Counted from the stretch's first letter, positions 23,751 to 34,930 are shown. The stretch is DNA of 64,000 bases from Calliphora vicina (GCF_958450345.1 NC_088780.1:114402226-114466225), one strand, 5' to 3'. Numbers and translations are program-made. Notes: generated by a model not told the origin, from the letters alone.

Positions 23751-23809
23751 TATATTGCCTTTTAAGCGGCTCAGTAGTTTTGGAGTTATAATAACAAATT
23801 GAATCAAAA

Positions 23810-24592
23810 AATATATGTTTTACGTGAAAATAGATAATTTTTGTGTTTTAAAAAACTCATGAAAAATCTAAAACGGCAGAAATTGTTCAGGTTTATTGCA
23901 TTATCGCAAAGATTTATTGCTTTACAACAAAATGAGATATCGAACATACAAATCGATTGATTCTTTTTGAATTTATTCACAATTAAGTGAATTCGCTCTT
24001 TTCATAAAATTTTACTTTTTGGTATTGAGTAGTTAATGTTCTTCTTTCGACTGATTGAATTTTGAAAACATTTTTCCCATGCTATATAAACATTTTCCCA
24101 TACATATATATTGCATTTCAATCGGCTCAGTAGTTTCGGAGTTATAATAACAAATTGAAGAAAAAAATATATTTTTATCGAATTTATTCACAATTAATGA
24201 ATTCGCTCATTTTCAGAAAATTGTATGTGCATACAAGCGTGTTCTTTCAATTTGTTAGTATAACTCCGAAACTACTGAGCCGATTGAAACGCAAAATGTG
24301 AAAATTTATACATAGCATGCGGAAAATGTTTTCGAAATTCAACCAGTCGAAAGATGAACATTAACTACTCAATTTTATGTATATCATATCAAAAAGTAAT
24401 TTTTTGTGAAAATGAGCGAATTCACTTAATAGTGAATAAGTTCCAAAGGAATCAATCGATTTTTATGATCGATATCTCAGTTTGTTGCTATTATATGAGG
24501 CTTTGCGAAAAAGTAATAAACCTCAACAATTTCTGCCGATTTTTCATGAGGTTTTAAAAACACAAAAATTTGCTATTTTCACTTAAAAACTA
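23810..24592. repeat. long inverted repeat, about 350-bp arms
   Basis: The left arm (about 23810-24160) and right arm (about 24246-24592) are inverted copies with moderate divergence and indels. Both contain the 'ctcagtagtttcggagttat' block, the 'agtagttaatgttcttcttt' block, 'gtgaattcgctc', and 'cggcagaaattgttcaggtt' (variants). The spacer is about 85 bp. A transcript through it could form an extended hairpin. It arises from head-to-head copies of one repeat family. Confidence 0.75.
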
Positions 24593-24593
24593 T

Positions 24594-25158
24594 GGCCCAT
24601 AATCATAGTCAAACACTAAAGTCGGTTCTTTTTAAAAACAACTTTAAATTAAAAACCCGCTTTATATTATTTCCCAACTATAGTCAAAATTAAAGTATGT
24701 TTTAAATTGAACCGACTTTAACTGGGTGTTACCTCAAATGTAGAAAATGTTTTCATACAATATACAACGAAATACAAACAAGTGACACCGCTGAACAGCT
24801 GACATAGAAAATTAAAACAAAAACCAAAAAAGGTAAACAATAAAAGTAACCGGGACAACTAAAAAAAAAGTTTTTTGTGGTGGAAAAATGGAAAAGATAA
24901 GATTAATATCATATTTAGAATATTTTGGTACTAATTTTATTGATAACTGTTCAATAATTGCAAAATCTCTCCCAAATTCTTGTAACTTATTTTTTTTACT
25001 TTTTGCCGAACTTTTTTACATGGCGAAGAACAGCTGATGCTGTTGTTAAATGAGTTAATAACAGCTTCGGCTTGTTTTATATTTACAGTCGACTTTAACT
25101 TCAAAAATATACTTTAACTTGTCTATGGTAGACCTAAAGTCCACTCTTAAGTAAAGAC
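24594..25158 (-). mobile_element. GGCCC-ended MITE, copy 3, one end lost
   Basis: Inverted relative to copies 1 and 2, it starts GGCCCATAATCATAGTCAAA and runs through 'gttaaatgagttaataacag' to 'agtccactcttaagtaaag'. The last 45 bp or so, including the second terminal repeat, are missing. It interrupts the right arm of the fold-back complex immediately upstream. Confidence 0.9.
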
Positions 25159-25600
25159 GACAACGTCTAAAAAAAATTTCAAAAAAAACTTAAATCATGA
25201 ATAAAATCGAGAGATTTTTGAAATTGAACTGAATAACAGGTAAGGGTGTTGTATTCGGCTGTGACCAATATCTTTACGATAATAATTATTATCCGACAAC
25301 GAATGTTGAAATCACTTTCTGAGGGCGACCTTATATAGGGACTATGTGTCATTTTAATGGGGGCTATGTAAAATCATGGACTGATATCGCCTATTTTCAA
25401 TACCAAACAAACCTTATTAACAGACCTTATCGTGTTTAGTCCTACGACCAATATTTCGATATGTTAGAAACGAAAAGATAAAATCATTCCGTTTGAAATG
25501 TACAAAGGGCTCCAAGGGTCTGTGCTTAACGTATATTGTAAAAATCTCAAAGGACACAATTTGTGTTCTTACTGTGCTCTTTGGGGGAATTCGTTATATA

Positions 25601-26061
25601 AACTCAGGTCTCGTTTTATGCGGATTAAAATTTATGCGATTTTTAAATTAACGATTTTTTTAGAATTTTAAGAGATTTTAAAATATTAGATGGTTTTTAT
25701 AAAGAGATTTTAAAATATTAGATGGTTTTTTTAAAGAGATTTTAAAATATTAGATGGTTTTTTTAAATTCTAGTGATGAAAAAGATATTTTACAATATGA
25801 TGACAATATGATTATATCATCTGGTGATGAAAGTGACGTTTAACCAATTCCAAAACGATGCAGACATGAAATAAATATATTTTTGTTGATTTTTTATGCG
25901 ATTTTGTATTGATTTTTTAATTAAAATCTGAATTTATGCGGTTTTTCAGAATTTTGGAACGAATCATTAGTTTTTATATGAAGATAGAGTATCGTTTTAT
26001 GCGTATTCAATTTATGCGAATTTTTTGGAACGCATCTATCGCATAAAACGAGACCTGAGTG
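25601..26061. mobile_element. MITE with perfect 21-bp terminal repeats, possibly pogo/Tigger-derived
   Basis: Positions 25602-25622 (ACTCAGGTCTCGTTTTATGC, then G) and 26040-26060 are perfect inverted copies. TA lies at 25599-25600 and 26062-26063. The inner ends repeat 'tttatgcg'. Near the middle a frame reads SSDEKDILQYDDN then SSGDESDV and a stop, followed by aataaatat. This looks like the acidic C-terminus and poly-A site of a lost transposase. The CAGG..CTCGTTTTATGCG end recalls pogo/Tigger ends, but assignment is inferred. Confidence 0.85.
25671..25766 (+). repeat. three 32-bp tandem repeats inside the MITE
   Basis: The unit 'agagattttaaaatattaga' plus 'tggttttt' and linker starts at 25671, 25703 and 25735, a period of 32 bp, with almost no differences between copies. 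A recent slippage origin is likely. Confidence 0.93.
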
Positions 26062-26149
26062 TAATTAGAGGGTTTGAGAGTGATTTGAAATTAACATTTG
26101 TTATCAATTTCTATTAATTGAACTCAAATTTTAAACTCAATTGTCTCTC

Positions 26150-26530
26150 CACGTTTGAAATTCGTGTTTGATTTCATATATTAAAGCCAAATATCTCACT
26201 TATGTTTGCTGGGTATCATTCGTTTTGTTGCAACACATTCCGTATTTGTTTATGGCTGTTGTCATAGTTTTCGTGTCGTGGTGGTGTTGCGGTGTTATTT
26301 GTTTTGACCTCAAGGGTCCGGTTGATGTTGTGTAAACTGCATCATTGTATGTGCCCGTGGTTGATGCTTGATAAACTTTTATTTTTTCGGTCATTTTATT
26401 TCTCTGTAGTTTTTGTTTACTGGCTCTTTGTTTTCAAAATGATTTTGACAATAAGTTTTAAGTGGAAATACACAGTGAGAAGGAGAAAAAACACAAAACG
26501 TAAGTCATATCCCTGTGTTATATAATTGTT
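26150..26530. other. GC-raised unique island, no gene assigned
   Basis: Composition is clearly less AT-rich than the surroundings, with TG-rich plus strand and CA-rich minus strand. A 64-codon minus-strand ORF (26200-26394) is rich in T, Q, H and K and has no domain. Such CA-rich patches are common in untranslated exons and regulatory DNA of flies, but splice or promoter signals are not clear. A 'gtttgctgggta' motif lies at its left edge. Confidence 0.3.
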
Positions 26531-26679
26531 GGGGAGTTTCTTTCTCTAATTCAGTACATATTTCACTGTGTAATTTTGTTCAACTTTGAACATTAGTTTC
26601 AATTTAATTTTTTTTTAATTTTTTAAAATTATGTATTTAGAGCTAACAGAACTGTATATTAGAAGTGTATTATGTGTGT

Positions 26680-27250
26680 GTGCTGATGTTTGTAACAATC
26701 AAGAATAGCGTTCCAATATCGAACTTGTAGTAAACTACTCCTCTTAGTATAACGGTCCGAGTTATTTAAACTATGTACCATTATAACCTACATCACCATA
26801 GTGAGGAGGGTATAATGAGTCCGTCCATCTGGCTGTCCATGTAAACCTTGTGCGCAAAGTATAGGTCGCAATTTTGAATACATTTCTATGAAATTCGGCC
26901 CAAGGACGAAGTCTATTGAAACTGGCTGAAATCGGTCCATTATTTTACCTAGCCCCCATACAAATGTCCTCCCAAAATTGGACTTTATCAGTCATAAATA
27001 TTTAATTTATATTCACAAATTTCGCTCCAAATAAGTTTTATATATACAGAATTCGTGTCACCTAATTCTATGATGATTGGTCCATAATTAGCTATAGCTT
27101 CCATATAAGGCCCGCTTCCAGAAATAAAACTCAACACAAGTAACTTTCATATAGACATATGTAAATCACGTGACGTAATTAGTCATTAGTCAGCGGTCGG
27201 TCTATAATTAGTCATAGCTCCCTACAGGATCTACAGGAGCTACAGGATTT
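26680..27250 (+). repeat. calyptrate dispersed hairpin repeat, copy 2 (rearranged)
   Basis: The hairpin head is at about 26783-26812 (ACATCACCATAGTGAGGAGG), followed by 'gtccatgtaaaccttgtgcg', 'ttgaaactggctgaaatcgg', 'ccattattttacctagcccc' and tail units 'gatgattggtccataattag'. A 'gtgctgatgtttgtaac' block, normally after the head, lies before it at 26681, so the copy is rearranged or two fragments are joined. Confidence 0.8.
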
Positions 27251-27325
27251 TTCGGTTCATATTTTCGAATGTAACAAAGCCGCTAATATTTGACATACTG
27301 TGCATTGTGCGCTTATAATATTATA

Positions 27326-27580
27326 ACGTTCTGAAAATCCAATTTCTGCACTGCGATAGACAAAAACAGTGTACTGTAAGGAGATGAATGTGGATGAATG
27401 TAACAATGACATCAAGATCACTTCTGAACTTCAAAAGTCCATTAATAGAAGAAGAGCTGAGCTTCTAATTATCTTCAAAGATAATGTTCTGAAAATCCAA
27501 TATGAATATGGGCGCGAATTTCATAAATCTTTATTGTAACAATGACATCAAGATCACTTCCGAACTTTAAAATTCAATTT
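27326..27580 (+). repeat. diverged tandem duplication, about 140-157 bp period
   Basis: The order 'gttctgaaaatccaat' then 'gtaacaatgacatcaagatc' occurs at 27328/27400 and again at 27485/27536. The first spacing is 157 bp and the second 136 bp, so one unit has lost about 20 bp. No gene is associated. 27600-28370 is AT-rich with no recognisable feature. Confidence 0.75.
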
Positions 27581-28374
27581 TCTCTCTTAATTTTCAATTT
27601 ATTTAATTTTGTGGTTATATTTCAAATAAATGTTAATATTATTCCAATTTCATCAGTTACTTTTCATGTCTTTAGTAGAAAAACTAAAATGTTTTCTATA
27701 AATATTGTCGTAGTAACACAGCAATATATTTATTATTGTATGTATTTCTATGTCATTCTTAGCATATTTCCATAAAATCATATTTGCTCTTTTATTTTTC
27801 AATTTATTATGTTTCAAATTGAATTTCGAATTGAATTCCATCACCGCAAAGGAAATTTACCACAAAATACAATTGTATTTTATATAGAATGACAATTACA
27901 AACATTTGCACTAACACAACTCTGTACCCTGTATATCTACGTATTTATGAGTACTAAATCAAATATCAGTTGTGTGAAAGATTTAAATCGTTCAAATTGT
28001 ATGAAGCTTTAAGATTGCACAGTTTTTAAGTTATATGTTAAAGGTTTACTATTCAACTTTTGGCCAGAATCTGGAACGATTTCAATATACATGATTATCG
28101 ATTTATTTCAACAGATACTGTATCTCCTTCCAAATGAGAGATGTGGAGAATAAGTTAGATCTGGTGTTTATTCTAATGATAGCCTACCCTTGATCTAATA
28201 TTTTAACTATAGGAGTCATATAGACCAGAATTTTAGATAAAATTGAATATTTCTAAAGGCAAATAAATGTCAAACAATTTATTTTAAAAACTTCTCGCCA
28301 CTTTTAAGAAATGTCCATATGAAATAATAAGTAGGTTTCAAATCACAATCTATTAAATTTATTCGCAAAAGTAT

Positions 28375-29190
28375 CTAGTCACGTAGCTGTTTCCTGTGTG
28401 GTACAAAAGCACATTTTGGTGCATTTTAGAAGTGGGGATTTTGACACGGAAGACAAGTATCGATCAGGTTAGCCAAAAAAGTTTGAAGACCCAGAATTGG
28501 AGGCATTACTCTATGAATATTGCTGTAAAACAAAATCACTGGAAGCTGCTCAACCAGCAATTTCAAAACGTTTGTGGGCAGCATGGAAATTGGGTACCAT
28601 ATGAACTGAAGCCGAGAATTCTTGAAAGTCGATTTTGCATGTCCGAAATGATGCTTGAACGCTGTAAAAGAAAATCATTTGTGCAACTATTCATAACCTG
28701 CGATAAAAAATGGATACAATACAATAACCCAAAGGTAATTCTCTATATTTGGTCATATCAAAAGTATCCAATCTATTATGAGCTGCTGAAATTTGGCTAG
28801 TCCATCACATGTAACCTATACCGAACGCAACTGATTCATCTGAAGCGAGCATTGCCCGAAAAACGTCCAAAATATTTGATGCGGAATTTTTATCTCACTC
28901 GCTTTACAGTCCAGACCGTACACCAACCAGCTACTATTTGCTTCCATGGATGAAGAACGCTCTCTGGGATACGCTTCACTTTGTAACACAGTATCTTATT
29001 TTGGCTTGATTCGTTCTTGGCCTCATAAGATGAGCAGTTCTTTTAGCTCGGATTCCATATGTTGCCAGAAAGATGGGAAAAGGTCACAGCTAACACTGAC
29101 CAACACTGTGAATAAATTTATATTGTACAAATGTTTCAAAATAAAAGCTACAAATTTGAAAAAATCCCGCATTTGTAATTTATATACCCA
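28375..29190 (+). pseudogene. mariner transposase relic, second lineage
   Basis: Reading across frames gives most of a mariner transposase. RSGDFDTEDKYRSG and PKKFEDPELEALLYEYC come from the DNA-binding half. They are followed by AISKRLWAAWKLG, GNWVPYELKPR, ERCKRKSF, and ITCDKKWIQYNNPK around the first catalytic Asp (codon 28702-28704; Glu after Asp replaced by Lys). Then come YYELLK, RTQLIHLKRALPEKRPK, and YSPDRTPTSYYL, where the usual third catalytic Asp is Ser. The block with the second Asp is deleted. It ends DEQFF, LPERWEKV and a stop near 29110. The 'tcccgcatttgtaat' and 'atacccaata' near 29165-29193 resemble a mariner end. Stops and frameshifts make it dead. It differs from the relic at 17.7 kb. 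Confidence 0.93.
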
Positions 29191-29199
29191 ATATATCAC

Positions 29200-29980
29200 T
29201 TGCATTATAAAAATGCCTTTTAAACCAAATTTAGCTGAATAAATATGAGCTAAAATATAGAAATTATATAGAGCTGATTTTTTATACTAAATCTCTAAAA
29301 CCGCAAATTTAAAAGCTCCTCGATTTTCGGATAAAGTATGTTAAAACCTTACATTCAGATTTGAAAACTTTCACGAAGGATCTTGGATGTGAACCAGCAA
29401 AAATATTCCGTTTTCATTTATTTAAGTATTTTTTAAGTTCTTTCACTTCAGTAAGTTGTAACATATCTTTCACAGTATTTCACATTTATGCGTTCATAAA
29501 TGTACTAAAATGTCATTGCATATTTTGATAAAGCAGTATTGCCATAAAGTATTGTTTTGCCTTGTAAACGATTTTCTTTGCAGTGTTGCTTTGCAAACTG
29601 CATTTATGAAGTCAGCCAAAATATTTCAAAATTCAAATATTTGACAATAAAAAACAAAAGTTGAACATTTTGTTTAATTTCCCATTAGAGCTTAATAATT
29701 TTACAATTAAAAAAGTAAAAAAAATAAGCGTATAACTAATAAAGTTATAGACCTTGGATTCTGAAATTTTATAATTTTGTTGCTAGTAGCGTCATTGATA
29801 CAAACTTATTAACACTTGAGAAATAATTGGCAGTTAAGATCGGTTTCATAGATTTTAAAAGAAAAGCTTTTTTGCCCATACATCTGTTTAACACGGAGTA
29901 GTCCTAAAACATTAAAGTACAATTTTTCTTTACTAAAAATTCATTCTTTTAAATTCTAACTAATAGAAACACATACAACA
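29200..29980. other. AT-rich stretch, no gene seen
   Basis: No recognisable coding, RNA or repeat feature is present beyond the end of the mariner relic. Confidence 0.4.
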
Positions 29981-29984
29981 AACG

Positions 29985-30350
29985 TTACATAATAATGGCA
30001 AATATGGATAACACTTTGGCACAGTGGGTGGGTGTTTAACATAATAACAAAAAAAACCAAAAAAAACACAAACATAACAACAAACTCGGCGACGACAATG
30101 ACTGCAACAATAATATTATGAATTTATATAGAGAAAATCCGATACAGAAAAGGAAATACAATACGAATAAATGCAACACATCAACATCATCATCGCCAGC
30201 ATTATACAGCGTGTTTTTATTATGGTTGCCACAGAAGTAGTAGAAGTGTAAAAAGTGAACTGCAAAAGGAATACGAAGTAAATCAGGAAATGCGGTTGTT
30301 ACATACAGAAATAAAGTTCAAATGTATTTCATTTTATTTTATTCTACTCA
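29985..30350 (+). other. CA-rich unique island, possible untranslated exon or regulatory DNA
   Basis: The plus strand is rich in CAA/ACA words and less AT-rich than its neighbours, a composition common in fly 5' untranslated exons and enhancers. It contains one small ORF, 30171-30251, 26 codons starting MQHINIIIASIIQ, hydrophobic in the middle. I have no evidence that it is translated. No convincing core promoter or splice site is visible. Confidence 0.25.
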
Positions 30351-31060
30351 CCTAGAAAAAAAAACAACACACAATAGAAGTTGCAACAGAAGAAATAGGT
30401 GTTAAGGAAATATTAAATTATTGTGCTGAAAATATAATAGATTTTTTTCTAGAAATTTATTCTGTATTTGTTTGTATTTCAAGGAACTACAGTTGAGTTT
30501 TGTTGAAATTTCTGTCAGGGTATTTTTTAAATTAAGTTTATAGAATTTTACTTAGAAAATCCAAAAAATCTACTTAAAAAATTTATTAGAATGGAAATAT
30601 GTTTTTTTTACTAGCTCACGTAGCATTTAAAAACATTGTCTTTGAAAAATCTATATTATATTGGTGAGTCGATTTAATACAGCTTTGGAAGTATTTACGC
30701 AGCATCATCCTGTTTTATTTTGGGATCTAAATTTCCAGCTTCATTAACATATTGGTAATCCTTAATTTCTACAGATTAGGAGTTTAATTAGTTCATTTGA
30801 TACCAAACCAATTTCGAATTTCGTCGGCATAGAAAACTAAATATTTTGAAAAGTTATTTTCTTAGTATCTTACGTTTAAAATGTTCCACAACTTGTAAAT
30901 CGGATGACTGTTTTGAATTAGGGCTTATAAAAAAATAAAAATGATGCCAAATTTTTGGTATCCGATTTGAAAGATTTTTATACATATATATGAAATCTAC
31001 TAGACGAAATATACATACTGTGCTACGTTTGAGATAGTCTAGTTAACTTTAAAATGCTTA
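30350..31060. other. AT-rich stretch, no gene seen
   Basis: I see no coding or RNA feature and no recognised repeat. Confidence 0.4.
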
Positions 31061-31156
31061 TAGCTCAACTACCCAGCAGAAACTTTCATTACCAACAATT
31101 GTTTAAAATTTGTCACGGCAAGCAATTACCACAACTGCTTATAATTATGTCATTAC

Positions 31157-32518
31157 CAGGGCAACAAAATATGCTCTAAAAAAAGTGTTTTATGCGCATA
31201 AAATATGCACTTATAAATGAAAAATATGCTCTTAAAATATAAAAATATGCACTTAAAAAAAGTTGGTTACTGTTTGACTTCGTTTTATTAAAAAAATATA
31301 TAAAATGTAAATAAAATATTGAGCTGATTACATGAAAATAGTTTGATTCAATTCATTTCATTATATTTAGCAATAAATTACTATCTGTTTTCTTAAGTTT
31401 TAAATGTTCACATTAGATCTTTGTTTTAGATTTCCGTAGAGTTGATTTGTCTCATCTTTTAAACTGCCTTATACTTCAAACTTTGTTTTTGTAAGTAGTG
31501 GCATAATATTTTACTATCCATGTGCCCCATGTTCCGGATGTTCCGGATAAATTTCTCGAAATATTTATATTCTACATAAAGCTTTAAAAATCACTTTTAT
31601 ATCATTTGAATATGCTTCAAAAACTCTATGGAGAACGTGTGTAAGTTGTAGGTAAAAATTGAAATCAATTTTTTTTTTTTAATTCGGCTTCCAAACTTTA
31701 AATAAGTAGAATTATAAAAAAGCCTTACAATAGTGGAATGATTTGTTCTAGTTAAAACTGCGACAATTAAAGAAATCTTTTTGTTGGAATTTTATGATTA
31801 GGACTCAAAATACCATGACATTTCCTATTTTTCTTCCTTTCTCATCCATTGTTTCGTCTATCGATATCCATGTATATTTTTCTTTTTTTCTGATTTCTTA
31901 ATATTTTTGTTACAATTTGTCTAAATCTATCGACGTGCTTTGAACGCAAGATTTTCGGCGGATCTTAATATTCTCAAGTTTTGTTTAATTTTATATTAGT
32001 AGTAAACTGTTAATGCCCAACCATAACTGTCTCAGCCTTAAGTTTCTTTTTTTAAATGTATCCAAAATTTTGATAAGAAGTTACTCATAATAACACAATT
32101 TAGAAATTTACATTTAACTTTTTACTATTTGTACAATTTTAATAATTGTGTGAAACAAAACTCATTTAAGTCAACGAAAATTCATTTAAGATAAGTCTAT
32201 TTGGATACTCTCATTTTTTCATTAAGTAGCCTAGGCCAATTATCATTGGACCTTAACAAAATAGTAAAATATAGAATAAAAAATTACAATACAAACAATA
32301 AAATTGTATTAAGAAAACAAACTAATGAAAAAAAAAAGAAAATATGCAACACAAATATGCAGTTATGAGTCAAATATGCTATAAAACGCAAAATATGCTA
32401 AAATATGCAGTAAAGATTCTTAAATTCTTAAAATTGTCTGAAACGGATAAATAACTAACTCATATGTTTATACGACGCACAGCAAAAAATATGATACTGC
32501 ATATTTTTGGTTGCGCTG
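31157..32518. mobile_element. non-autonomous hAT-type element with perfect 8-bp target duplication
   Basis: The left end is CAGGGCAACAAAATATGC and the inverse of the right end is CAGCGCAACCAAAAATATGC. Both flanks carry GTCATTAC (31149-31156 and 32519-32526), a perfect 8-bp duplication as made by hAT transposases. AATATGC-type motifs are clustered at both ends (four within about 90 bp at the left, at least five within 32340-32420 at the right), like transposase-binding subterminal repeats of hAT elements. The 1.36-kb interior has no transposase frame that I can recognise. Confidence 0.93.
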
Positions 32519-33000
32519 GTCATTACTTTAATATCACTAAAACTATTTACCAGTAATGTCTTAAATAACTCATTGTTATTTAATGAAAATTACTATAAAG
32601 TAAGCAGTTTTATAACAGATAATAACTGATTATTTGACTAATTTTAAGTAATGCTGACGGTATGAAGTAGTCATTGGTAGTAAGTAAGTTATTAAGTAAT
32701 TGCATGTCATTACCAAATTCGTGCTGTATACTTATTGATGATAGTCCTAACATAAAGAAACAAATTTCGCTATGTTTGATAATATTTATTATTTTTATAC
32801 TATAAACTAAAATCATAAAAATTTAAACAATAAAATCATATTGTTAAACGAAAAAATATATAAAACACATCACAAAACTAAAAAAGACTTATAAATACTA
32901 ACTTTTAAGCACATGTGTGACATATGTAGTATGATTTGTGATAAAAAAAATACAAACTTTTTGTTTAGTTTATTAATGTGTTAATAAAAAACTATTATTC
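32519..33000 (+). repeat. dispersed repeat hosting the hAT insertion, second copy at 56.2 kb
   Basis: The DNA on both sides of the hAT element (31066-31156 and 32527-32760) is rich in 'cattac' and 'aagtaattaag'-like words. It shares diverged blocks with 56215-56470: 'ttaagtaattgcatgtcatt' and 'acttattgatgatag' versus 'ttaagtaactgtaagtcatt' and 'catattgatgggc'. It starts near 'acccagcagaaactttcatt'. No coding potential is seen. Confidence 0.45.
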
Positions 33001-34465
33001 TGGAATCTTTTAAAAATAACAAACTTTTTCATATAAAATAAGTTTTTCAAAAAAGTTAAAAAATCTCATTGTAATAAATAACTATTAATATAGATTGTGT
33101 TCATAAAGGATACATAAAAATCTATAAACATCGAATTTAGTACTTAGTGAACGAGTAGTTGAAAACTTGAAACAAAATAAGGAGAGGATTGGCTAATCGA
33201 AGTAATAAAAATACACAATAGTTATGACGCGACTTACAAATATATTGGCAACTACAATTTTAGTTTAATTGTTTTTTCGGTTGTGGGAACAAAAACATTT
33301 AATTATAGTTTTTTTTTTAAATTCTGACTCTTATTAACCAAAACATGTTATTTTCCTCTTTTTTCCCTTTTTCTTTCAAGAAATACACATACATAATTGT
33401 GAATTTTATACTAATTTCCTCGAAAACTTTCTTGCATATTTAACAGAATATCCAATTAAATATTTAAATCCAAAATTGTTTTCAATTTAATTTAAATTTT
33501 TCCATATACCGGCTAAAGGCGTACTGTTGAAAATCTCAATAAAATTTCTTTGAAATAGTTTTACTAATTTTAGGGTCATATTTTGTATGCATAAGAAATA
33601 AGAGAAAGTTTTTTATGGCATTTATTAAATTTTTTCTTGTTTGTTTCTAAATTACCTCGTTAACAACTCAATGGAAAACTAAATTAAAGGACAATGACTA
33701 CTAACAAAAAAGACTGCCTTCAAAAATATATGTAAACTTATATAAAAAAAACCCTATGAAAAAAAATCAACAACAAAACTTTTCTTTCAACAGCAAAAAA
33801 GGGACTCGAATACAACTTTTGACATCAATAGCAAAAATAGCATCAAATTAGTAAAAGAAAAACTGCCAATAAATAGTTCAGGACATGTCGAAGAAAAACC
33901 AATAAGAAAATATAAAATCAAAAGTAAAATAAAATAAAAAACAACATAGAACACACATCAATATAAAGTTATACGCATAAAAAAACATACGGGCTATGGG
34001 GTTATACCCAGTAAACATAATTGCTTTGGTATTAAAATTTTCTTATTAAGGGCTACTTTTATCTCAAAGGTGTGCCAACATAGAAACAATAGAGCCCAAA
34101 TCATATTTAAGTAAAGACATTTGGGTACAGTATTAATAATTTAAATTAAAAGCCTCTGGTATTTTAACTAAGTACTTCTAAGTAATCTACCGTGGCTCAT
34201 TATCATAAGTACGAATGTAGTATATAGAGGGCTAAAAAATATTACTTTGAAAATATTAATAGAAACATTCGAAGAAATACAGGGCCATAAACGCTGTTTT
34301 TTTAAAAGTAAAGTTGAGTAAAGTAGGTTTGTGTCTTCTTTTTGGTATTCGGCTCTGATACCAGTTCTAAATTTACTAGAGGCCTAGGTTGGCATCCATG
34401 CTGACGATACAATAAGGGACATTAGACATTTTTTATTTTTTTTTATTTTAGACATGGCTTTCTAG
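33000..34465. other. AT-rich stretch, no gene seen
   Basis: It contains a CA/AAC-rich patch at 33700-33960 and an 'acccagtaaacataattgct' motif at about 34006 resembling other 'cccagcaaac' motifs in the window. No gene is supported. Confidence 0.4.
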
Positions 34466-34471
34466 TATATA

Positions 34472-34930
34472 GAGTTGCGGCCAGCTATTTGGGGACAAAT
34501 ATTTAAATTTTTTTGATGGACTGAATTTTATGCGCGTTAGTGCCAAAACAAAAGGACCTAGGGGTATGAAATTTAGTATTACTATTTTTAGTTGCTTAAA
34601 TTTAGTATTACTCTTTTTAGTTGAAAAATTCGGTACAACATATATGGACAAATACATGTGGAAATACGTAGACCCGCCTCAGTGAACTTCCTCTGTTATT
34701 AACATGATATGTAATTTGGTCTGAATATTTTCTAATACTAAAAATATAATTATATAAATGTTATGAAATATGTTTATGTAAAAAAAATAATTCGTACTGA
34801 ATATGAATGAACTGACACAGCTGAATAAAATACAGTTGTGAGAATATTTGTGGAAATATTTTAAAAATTAATTGAGAATCTAATAGAATATTGCAAACAT
34901 TTTTTGTGCCTAATTATCTGTCCACCACTG
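34472..34930. mobile_element. Tc1-like MITE with imperfect ends
   Basis: The left end is GAGTTGCGGCCAGCTATTTG and the inverse of the right end is CAGTGGTGGACAGATAATTA, agreeing at most positions. Both sides are flanked by TA (34470-34471 and 34931-34932). CAGTGGTGGACA is a typical Tc1-type terminus. Inside, a 27-bp unit (aaatttagtattactntttt plus tagttg) is repeated twice at about 34568-34622. A 69-codon minus-strand ORF inside has no domain. Confidence 0.65.

Larger units (their letters stand above)
22990..24592. repeat. fold-back repeat complex 2 ('cagtagtttcggagttata' family)
   Basis: This is a second copy of the family at 20.1-21.5 kb. It opens with 'gacaacagcaaaaaaaggct' and 'actatatagatttgatgcat', then contains a MITE (23250-23750), two forward 'ggctcagtagtttcggag'-type units at about 23767 and 24122 (spacing about 355 bp), and an inverted copy from about 24246. 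The right side is cut by the GGCCC-ended MITE at 24594. Confidence 0.75.

Noticed and set aside
26200..26394. 64-codon Thr/Gln/His-rich minus-strand ORF as a host exon
   Set aside because: It fits the bias of CA-rich non-coding DNA. I found no convincing splice sites and no recognised domain, so it is kept only as a composition island.
27542..27844. Overlapping ORFs on both strands around 27.5-27.8 kb as genes
   Set aside because: Both are AT-driven, overlap on opposite strands and contain no motif; the start of the plus ORF lies in a diverged tandem duplication.
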